Assembly: GCF_045679555.1 (NCBI RefSeq)
Contig: NC_092090.1
Span: 32,001,288 to 32,065,287, forward strand
Source of the DNA: Salvelinus alpinus
Lineage: Eukaryota > Chordata > Actinopteri > Salmoniformes > Salmonidae
Length of the DNA: 64,000 nt
Direction: 5' to 3'
In this document: positions 36,007 to 64,000 of the stretch, one piece after another
Numbering within the stretch: the stretch's first letter is position 1
Layout of the letters: each line of letters opens with the position of its first letter
Translations under genes and position numbers: made by a program
The notes under the pieces: model-generated
Database searches by the model: none
The model's input: the letters and a program-made list of their open reading frames with translations, nothing else
Told to the model about the DNA's origin: nothing

Positions 36007-37405
36007 AACTTCTTAGGGCTGCAATCTCGTTAACGGGATCGATATGACAACAGCCAGTGAAAGTGCAGGGCGCCAAATTCAAACAACAGAAATCTCATAA
36101 TTAAAATTCCTCAAGCATACAAGTATTTCACACCATTTTAAAGATACACTTCTTGTTAATCCCACCACAGTGTCCGATTTCAAAAAGGCTTTACAGTGAA
36201 AGCACCACAAACGATTATGTTAGGTCACCGCCAAATCACAGAAAAACAACAGCCATTTTTCCAGCCAAAGACAGGAGTCACAAAAAGCAGAAATAGAGAT
36301 AAAATTAATCACTAACCTTTGATGATCTTCATCAGATGACACTCATAGGACTTCATATTTATATCCAAAAACCTCAGTTTACATTGGCGCCATGTTCAGA
36401 AATGCCTCCAAAATATCCGGAGAAATTGCAGAGCCACATCAAATAACAGAATACTCATCATAAACTTTGATGAAAGATACATATTTTACATAGAATTAAA
36501 GATAAACTTGTTCTTAATGCAACCGCTGTGTCAGATTTCAAAAAAGCTTTACGGCGAAAGCACAATATTCAATAATCTGAGAACAGCGTTCAGCCACAAA
36601 AGGAGTTTACAGTTACCCGCCAAATTGTGGAGTCAACAAAAGTCATAAATAGCATTATAAATCTTCACTTACCTTTGCTGCGGAATGCACTCCCAGGACT
36701 CCCACTTCCACAAGAAATGTTTGTTTTGTTCGGTAATGTCCATCATTTATGTCCAAATAGCTACTTTTGTTGGCACGTTTGGTAAACAAATCCAAAGTCA
36801 CGAACCGCGTTCACTAAAAGCAGACAAAATGTCAAAAAGTTCTGTAACAGTCAGTAGAAACATGTCAAACGATGTATTGAATCAATCTTTAGGATGTTTT
36901 TAACATAAATCTTCAATAATGTTCCAACCGGAGAATTCCATTGTCTTCAGAAGTGCGATGGAACAGAGCTCCCTCATGTAAACGCGCATGGTCAGAGCAT
37001 GGTCAGCTCATGGCAGACCTTACTCATTCCTCTCTCCTTCAGCCCCACTTCTCAGTAGAAGCATCAGACAAGGTTCTAAAGACAGTTGACATCTAGTGGA
37101 AGCCGTAGGAAGTGCAAACTGACCCACATCCCACTGTGTATTCGATAGCCGATGAGTTGAAAACCTACAAACCTCAGATTTCCCTCTTCCTGGTTGGATT
37201 TTATTCTCAGGTTTTTGCCTGCCATATGAGTTATGTTATACTCACAGACATCATTCAAATAGTTTTAGAAACTTCAGAGTGTTTTCTATCCAATACTAAT
37301 AATAATATGCATATATTAGCAACTGGGACTGAGGAGCAGGCAGTTTACTCTGGGCACCTTTTCATCCAAGCTACTCAATACTGCCCCTGCAGCCATAAGA
37401 AGTTA
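36007..37405. mobile_element. 1.4-kb TTAA-flanked element (piggyBac-like, non-autonomous)
   Basis: The ends are AACTTCTTAGGGCTGC and, inverted on the right, AACTTCTTATGGCTGC. TTAA occurs at 36003-36006 and again at 37406-37409, and removing the element plus one TTAA restores the hAT reading frame (AVKT followed by LMPFA). No transposase frame is seen. TTAA duplication is the hallmark of piggyBac insertion; assignment beyond that is inference. Confidence 0.85.
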
Positions 37406-38340
37406 TTAAGACACTGATGCCCTTTGCAACCATGTACCTATGTGAGAGTGGATTCTCGGCCCTCACTAGCATGAAAAGTAAATACAGGCACAGACTGTGT
37501 GTGGAAAATTATTTAAGACTAAGACTACAATACAACCCAACATTGCCAAGTTATGTGAATCCTTTCAAAAACACCCTTCTCATTAACCTGTGGTGAGTTA
37601 TTCACAATTTTCTAATAACAAATAAAGTTGTATTTGTAAAATGGCTAAATAAAGACCAAAATTGTTGATTATTATTGCATTATTATTTGTGACCTGGTCC
37701 TATAAGAGCTCTTTGGCACTTCCCACGAGCCGGGTTGTGACAAAAACTTACACTCATTCTTATGTTTAATAAATGTATCGTATAGTGTGTGTGTGTGGCA
37801 GGCTTACAATGATGGCAAAAACAACATTTGAGAGTGCGCTGATCCTGGTGCTAGAGAGGGTACGCAGATGGAGGTTGAATGTTTGAAGGGGTACGGGACT
37901 ATAAAAAGTTCGGGAACCACTGTAGTAGAGGAAAACAGTTTCTATCCCCAAACCGTAAGACTGCTAAACAACGAATGAAATGGCCACCCAGTTATTTGCA
38001 TTGACCCACCCCCCCCCCCCCCACACTGCTGCTACTCTCTGTTTAATATCTATGCATAGTCATGTTACCCTTACCTACATGTACAAATTACCTCGACTAA
38101 CCTGTACCCCAGCACATTGACTCAGTATCGATTCCCCCTGTATATAGCCTCATTATTGTTATTTTATTGTGTTACTTTTTATTTTATTTTTGACTTTAGT
38201 TTATTTAGTAAATATTTTCTTAACTCTATTTCTTGAACCTCATTGTTGTTTAAGGGCTTGTAAGTCAGCATTCCACGGTAAGGTCTACACCTGTTGTATT
38301 CGGAGCATGTGACACATAAAACTTTATTTTATTTGTTTAT

Positions 38341-38939
38341 AGACCAAATAAGATTACACGATTACATCTGTGAACAGAGGCAATGTGGCAATGTGCATTA
38401 GGTTTAAAGTTGTATATACATTTTCCTGTGAGTAGGTTTGTGTGTGTACGCGTGTGCGTGTAATTATACAGCAAATAGTCCAAAACAGGTTGTAGTGACA
38501 GAGATGATGACTCTCCATTCTGTCTATAGCATCCATACGGTTTTCACTTGGACTTTGTTATGACAGCCACTGGTCCATGTTTGCATTCGTTATCAGTATC
38601 CAACTGTCTGGCATCCTGTCCTCCTACTGTATGTCCGTCTGTCAGTACAAGGGTCTTATGTGTCCTCCAAATAATGCCTTGGCTGTGCTACCCTAGTGCA
38701 GCCAAGACTGACAGCTCTAAAAAGCATGGTATGCTGTGTTGTGTCTAACTGTCTGATTGACAGGGACATAAGGTAAACTGTGGATGCTATACAGAAATGA
38801 TTGTGACTGGGTCCTGCTGGTCAGTACCATCTTTATACTGATTCAACCTTGTTTCCAGTAAGGCAGTATTTTATAACTTCTATATTCTCAGGCTGAGGGC
38901 AACATAAAGAAACACAAGACAATTAGGAAATATAGAAAT
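38341..38939. other. Intergenic sequence
   Basis: No supported gene or clear repeat. Confidence 0.35.
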
Positions 38940-39355
38940 ATTATAACGAGCAATGTCAGTCCAGAATATAAGTCTCTAAGGTGTAAGTCTCTAAGGTGTA
39001 GGGTAGAGTACTGGGTGGTAACAGTGACTAAGGTTCATGGCAGGGTACTGGGCAGAAGCCAGCTAGTGGTGACTATTCAAAAGTCTGATGGCCTGGAAAT
39101 AGAAGCTGTTTTTCAGTCTGTTGGTTCCAGCTTTGATGTACCTGTCTCCACCTTCTAGATGGTAACAGGGTGAACCTCAGCTCGGGTGGCTGAGGTCCTT
39201 GATGATCTTCTAGGCCTTTCTGTGACACTGGGTGCTGTAGATGTCCTGAAGGGCAGGCATTGTACCTCCAGGGATGCGTTGGGCTGACTGCACCACCCTC
39301 TTGAGAGCCCTGCGGTTGTGGACGGTACAGTTGCTATATCAGGCAGTGATAGGAC
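38940..39355 (-). mobile_element. LINE fragment (minus strand)
   Basis: 'tctgatggcctggaaataga' and 'ctgcaccaccctcttgagag' match the LINE 3' coding region seen at 59540-59800 in the same orientation. It is truncated on the right by a SINE. Confidence 0.75.
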
Positions 39356-39361
39356 AGTGTG

Positions 39362-39572
39362 CAGTGTGAATGTGCACCCGGCCCACCACAGGAGTCACTA
39401 GTGCGCAATCGAACAAGGACATCCCTGCCGGCCAAACCCTCCCCTAGCCTGGACAACGCTGGGCCAATTGTGTGCCGCCCCATGGGTCTCCCGGTCGCGG
39501 CCGGCTGCGGCAGAGCCTGGACTCGAACCCAGAATCTCTAGTGGCACAGCTAGAACTGCGATGCAGTTTTTC
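39362..39572 (-). repeat. SmaI-type SINE (minus strand), head damaged
   Basis: Contains 'ctcccggtcgcggccggctg' and 'gcctggactcgaacccagaa' (B-box, minus strand). The head that should read through to 'cactcgggag' is deleted so that 'gatgcag' joins 'tttttcgggag'. Confidence 0.85.
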
Positions 39573-39987
39573 GGGAGGCCCACAAAAACACAAACAATGC
39601 CACGGTTGATATTCCATCCCAAGTGGATAGGACAGCTGACAATGGCAAGAACTCCGCCCACAAAATGAGAGGAACATTTAAAGCCAAAAGACACATCCAT
39701 GGAGGATATTTACATGGGAAAAAGGGCTGGGGCAGCTGTTGTTGTTTTGCTGTAATTTTGATCTAAGAGGTAACGAGTATTCCCTAAAGCTCCAGTCATC
39801 TGAATGCTGATTAGAATCTCTTTGACTGGTTTTACATTTTAGTTCATGATTGAAAACTGTCCCATCTCTTACTCCCCTCCATTCTGCTCCTTCTGCCCCT
39901 CTCTGTCTCTCTCAAACCCTCCTCTCACCGGCTCTACTCTCACTCCCCGCATCCCCCTCCCCCTCTCTCTATTTCAATTTCTACTAG
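39573..39987 (+). other. Sequence upstream of ppfibp2 exon with the start codon
   Basis: It ends in a long C/T-rich tract (about 39865-39985) leading to 'ctactag', a strong acceptor. A promoter was not identified; the transcription start is probably upstream. Confidence 0.45.
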
Positions 39988-58551
<18,564 letters not shown>

Positions 58552-59126
58552 GTGAGTAGGCGGCTGTCAAAAGTTACGATAAATGTATGTTTTTCTCTCT
58601 TGGTCCAGTAGTGAGATGTAATTTGGCATACATCACAAAATACAACATTGAACAGTGTGATCCCATTGCTTTGTATATAGTTGAGTACCATTGTCTACGT
58701 TAAGCGGTGTTGGCATACACAGCACAACCATCATTACTGTTTGGATGGCAGGGGCTGTTGGAAAGCCGATGGTGTATGTATCCGCTCATCAGTAGCACCA
58801 CCCACAGGCATTAATGGCACAGTAGGGCTTTTGTACTCTTACAGTTGCATGCACGGGTGGAATCTTGGCTCTTGAAACAAATGTGCCTCATGCTCGCTCG
58901 CTCTCTCCACAGCCATCCATTTTAGGCAAAGCCACAATTAATGAGTCCTGAATATGCCCGACCTAATTTTGGAGTTTGGTCCATTAAGAGAAACTAGACC
59001 AGGGTACTGGCACCACTTCAAAACACACACACGCACTCTGTTACCACTACTCTGATTTCCAGCTGTTCCCATGTCACACTCCACACTTCTCAACTCTTAT
59101 GTTAAAAGTGTATGGAGAAAACCATT

Positions 59127-59198
59127 TACAGTGCCTTGCTAAAGTATTCAGACCACTTGGATTATTTCACATTTTGTGTTTAAAGTGGGATTAAAATG
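59127..59198 (+). mobile_element. Tc1-like end fragment
   Basis: 'cagtgccttgctaaagtatt' followed by 'cagacca' is the start of a salmonid Tc1 family inverted repeat; it is cut off by the LINE that follows. Confidence 0.6.
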
Positions 59199-61620
59199 GA
59201 TCAAATCAAACTTTATTTGCCACATGCGCCGAAAACAAGTGAGGACTTTACAGTGGAATGCTTACTTACAAGCCCTTAACCAACAGTGCAGATCAAGCAG
59301 AAGAAAATATTTACCAAGTAGGCTAAAATAAAAAGTAACACAATAACAATAATGAGGCTATATAGCGGGGGTACCGATTCAGGGTACAGGCTAGTTGAGG
59401 TAATCTGTACATGTAGGTGGAGGCGAAGTGACTATGCATAGGTAACAAACAAACAGCGAGTAGCATCAGTGTACGGGGGGGGGGGGGGTTGGGGGGGGGT
59501 TCAATGTAAATTGTCCGGTGGCGATTTTTATGAATTGTAAAGCAGTCTAATGGCTTGGAGGTAGAAGCTGTTGAGGAGCCTTTTGGTCCTAGACTTGGCG
59601 CTCCGGTACAGCTTGCCGTACGATAGCAGAGAAAACAGTCTTTAACTTAGGAGACTGGCGTCTCTGACAATTTTATGGGCTTTCCTCGGAGACCGCCTAT
59701 TTATATAGGTCCTGGATGGCAGGAAGCTTGGCCCCATGTACTGGGCCGTTCGCATTACCATCTATAGCGCCTTACCGAGCAGTTGCTATACCAGGCGGTG
59801 ATGCAACCAGTCAGGATGCACTCTGGTGCAGCTGTAGAACCTGTTTAGGATCTGGGGACCCATGCGAAATCTTTTCAGTCTCCTGAGGGGGAATAGGTTT
59901 GTTGTGCCCTCTTCACGACTGTCTTGGTATGTTTGGACCATGACAGTTTGTTGGTAATGTGGACACCAAGGAACTTAACTCTCAACTCGCTCCATTACAG
60001 CCCTGTTGATGTTAATGGAGGCCTGTTCAGCATGCCCTTTCCTGTAGTCCACCATCAGCTCCTTAGTCTTGCTCACATTGAGGGAGCAGTTGATGTCCTG
60101 GCACTGCCAGTTCTCTGACCAGCTCCCTATAGGCCATCTTGTTGGTGATCAGGCCTACCACTGTTGTCATCAGCAAACTTAATGATGGTGTTGGAGTCGT
60201 GTTTGGCCACACAGTCGTGGGTGAACAGGGAATACAGGAGGGGACTAAGTACACACCCCTGTGGGGCCCTAGTGTTAAGGATCAGCGTGGCAGACGTGTT
60301 GTTGCCTACTCTTACCACCTGGGGTGACCTGTCAGGAAGTCCAGGATCCAGTTGTAGAGGGAGGTGTTTAGTCCCAGAGTCCTTAGCTTTGTGGACACTG
60401 GTGTTGAACACTGAGCTGTAGTCAATGAACAGCATTCTCACATAGGTGTTCCTTTTGTTCACGGGAGAAAGGACAGTGTGGAGTGCGATTGAGATTGCCC
60501 CAACATATGATGCAAATTGGAGTGGGTCTAGGGTGTCTGGGAGGATGCTGTTGATGTGAGCATGACCAACCTGTCAAAGCATTTCATGGCTACCGATGTG
60601 AGTGCCACGGGGTGGTAATCATTTAGGCAGATTACCTTCACTTCCTTGGGCACAGGGACTATGGCGGTCTACTTGAAATCTATTAGAGACTCAGTCAGGG
60701 AGAGGTTGAAAAATGTCAGTGAAGACACTTGACAGTTGGTGCACGCATGCTTTGAGTACACGTCCTGGTAATCCATCTGGCCCAGCTGCTATGTGAATAT
60801 TGACCTGTTTTTAAAGGTTTTGTTTCCATAGGCTACGGAGAGCATTATCACATAGCCATCCAGAACAGCTGGTGCTCTTGTGCAGGCTTCAGTGTTGCTT
60901 ACCTCGAAGCGAGCATAAAAGGCATGCAGGTCGTCTGTTAGGCTCGTGTCACTGGGCAGCTCGCGTTTGGGTTTCCTTTTTGTAGTCCGTAATAGTTTAA
61001 GCCCTGCCACATCCGACGAGCGTCAGAGCCGGTGTAGTAGGATTCAAACTTAAGAGGGTGTTAATGCTTTGCTTGTTTGTTGGTTCTCTGAGGGCATAGC
61101 GGGATTTCTTATAAGCGTATGGATTAGTCCTTGAAAGCAGCAGCTCTAGCCTTTAGCTCGATGCGGATGTTGCCTGTAATCCATGGCTTCTAGTTGGGAT
61201 ATGTACGTACAGTCACTGGGGACGACATCATCGATGCACTTATTGATGAAGCCGATGACTGAGGTAGTGTGTTTGTCAATGCCATTGGATGAATCTCGGA
61301 ACACATTCCAGTCTGTGCTAGCAAAACAGTCCTGTAGTCTAGCATCCGCGTCATCTGACCACTTCCGTATTGAGCGAGTCACTGGTACTTCCTGCTTTTG
61401 TTTTTGCTTGTAATCAGAAGGATAGAATTATGGTCAGATTTGCCAAATGGAGGGCGGGGGAGAGCTTTGTATGCATCTCTGTGTGGAGTAAAGGTGGTCA
61501 AGGATTTATTTAAATTTTTTGCACGTGACAATTTGGTAAAACTGATTTTAAGTTTGCCTGCATTAAAGTCCCGGACACTAGGAGCAATGTCTATCTAGAG
61601 AAAATACGCTAATGTCAAAG
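59199..61620 (-). pseudogene. LINE (minus strand), degenerate reverse transcriptase
   Basis: The minus strand from about 61390 encodes a linker ('SIRKWSDDADARLQDCF'), then 'DDLHAFYARFEVSNTEAC' near 60930, 'MLFIDYSSVFNTSV', 'APQGCVLSPLLYSLFTHDC' and 'IIKFADDNS' at 60460-60150, i.e. RT blocks with FADD in place of YADD. Many frameshifts. The 3' end at 59199 reads in reverse 'ggcaaataaagtttgatttg'. Same family as 13082 and 34062. Confidence 0.85.
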
Positions 61621-61644
61621 TGGATTAATTATTTTATATATATA

Positions 61645-63250
<1,606 letters not shown>

Positions 63251-63299
63251 TATATATATATATATATATAGTATATCATTTTTTATTTTTTTTTACTTA

Positions 63300-63665
63300 A
63301 CTAAGACTGTTGCATAAGTATTCAGCCCCTTTTTGTTTAGATAAGCCTAAATTAGTTCAGGAGTAAAATATGGCCTAACAAATCACATAAATTACCTAAC
63401 CCTGAAATAATAGGGGTTGACTGGAGTTTTGAATGACTAACTGTCCCCCATACAACATTTTAAGGTCCCACAGTCAAGTGTTGAGTTTCAAGCACAGATT
63501 CCACTACAAAGACCACAGAGCTTATCAAAAGCCTCATAAAGGGCAGTGATTGGTAGCTGGGTAACAATAACCAATCCGACATTGAATGTCTCTTTTAGCT
63601 TTAATGTCTCTTTTACCCCAATCTGAGGTCCTGAGTTCTCTGAAGCAGGTTTTCATCAAGGATCT
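63300..63665 (+). mobile_element. Mosaic of Tc1-like transposon remnants
   Basis: 'gcataagtattcagcccctt' and 'gtttcaagcacagattccac' recall one salmonid Tc1 family; 'ctgagttctctgaagcaggt' and 'atcaaggatctctctgtact' recall the transposase region of another. Degenerate, with no usable frame. Confidence 0.6.
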
Positions 63666-63679
63666 CTCTGTACTTTGCT

Positions 63680-64000
63680 CCATTCAGATCCCTCAATGTT
63701 TTACTCAAATCTATACACAATACCCCACAATGACAAAGCAAAAAACAGGTTTTTAGACATTTTTACAAAAATTAACAGTTACACCGTATTCAGACCCTTT
63801 GGTATGAGACTCGAAATTGAGCTCAGGTATATCCTGTTTCCATTGATCATCCTTGATGTTTCTTCAACTTGATTGGAGTCCACCTGTGGTAAATTCACTT
63901 GATTGGACATGATTTGGAAAGGCACACCTGTCTATATAACGTTCCACAGTTGTCATGTCAGAGCAAAAAACAAGCAATGAGGTCAACGGAATTGTCTCTA
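63680..64000 (+). mobile_element. 5' end of a further Tc1-like transposon, cut by the window edge
   Basis: Contains 'ataccccacaatgacaaagc', 'ggtatgagactcgaaattga' and 'gattggagtccacctgtggt', the known inner-end sequence of a salmonid Tc1 family. The transposase frame apparently begins with the ATG at 63978 ('atgaggtcaacggaattg'). Confidence 0.8.

Larger units (their letters stand above)
34544..37922 (+). pseudogene. hAT/ZBED-type transposase remnant
   Basis: Positions 35140-35410 encode 'MPDSLKDVLDTTVKMVTFVK', 'ARPLNSRIFSALCNDMGSDH' and 'EVRWLSRGKVLTNLF', and 37410-37590 encodes 'MYLCESGFSALTSMKSKYRH'. These are the middle and the C-terminal dimerisation part of ZBED/SCAND3-like hAT transposases. 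Stops and two later insertions break the frame. The right end '...gttcgggaaccactg' is a hAT-type terminus. The left end was not located exactly. Confidence 0.8.
34062..38340 (+). mobile_element. LINE fragment split by a hAT remnant (composite)
   Basis: The left part (34062-34543) encodes LINE ORF2 tail 'VESFKFLAVHITNKLSWSKH' and 'LRRLKRFGMGPQILKKLY' on +, partly shifted in frame. The right part (37923-38340) is the matching 3' UTR ('cagtttctatccccaaaccg' to 'gtgacacataaaactttatt'). The intervening 3.4 kb is the hAT remnant. It is the same LINE family as at 13082 and 59199. Confidence 0.8.

Overview
The window looks like a salmonid fish chromosome (Salmo, Oncorhynchus or Salvelinus type). It carries vertebrate split genes with GT-AG introns. 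It is also packed with repeats I recognise as typical of salmonids: HpaI/SmaI-type tRNA-derived SINEs, several Tc1-like transposon families, L2/CR1-like LINE pieces, and long TG and GA microsatellites. Most long open frames are translations of microsatellites or minisatellites and are not genes.

Three genes lie on the + strand. (1) Positions 5565-9865 hold the last four coding exons of a synaptotagmin, best matched to syt9: the whole C2B domain, then a short teleost-type C-terminal tail. (2) Positions 17329-19636 hold a six-exon gene I do not recognise (predicted 470 aa). Its first two exons were duplicated in tandem to make exons 3 and 4, and all five junction phases agree. (3) From 39988 to beyond the coiled-coil exon ending at 58551 is the 5' half of ppfibp2 (liprin-beta-2), which runs off the right edge. 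Human chromosome 11p15.4 has the order SYT9 - OLFML1 - PPFIBP2, so the flanking genes are conserved. I see no olfactomedin exons in between; the unknown gene occupies that interval.

The introns and intergenic spaces are layered mobile elements. Examples are a TA-flanked IS630/Tc1-like element (21182-25108) split by two LTR units in opposite orientation; a LINE split by a hAT/ZBED remnant that is itself split by a TTAA-flanked element (34062-38340); a solo LTR with a 5-bp target duplication inside a SINE (559-936); two 1,606-bp Tc1 copies (49091-50696 and 61645-63250) with the same transposase frameshift; and at least two hAT-type MITEs with perfect 8-bp target duplications.

The most interesting signals concern splicing. 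A 48-bp minisatellite of about 27 units (plus degenerate edge units) directly precedes the first C2B exon of syt9. Each unit copies the intron/exon junction, so the array is a ladder of candidate acceptors in frame with the exon. In ppfibp2 there is a 33-nt phase-preserving candidate microexon, acceptors set in CA, TG and poly-C tracts, an extra 61-codon exon, and a possible alternative first exon.
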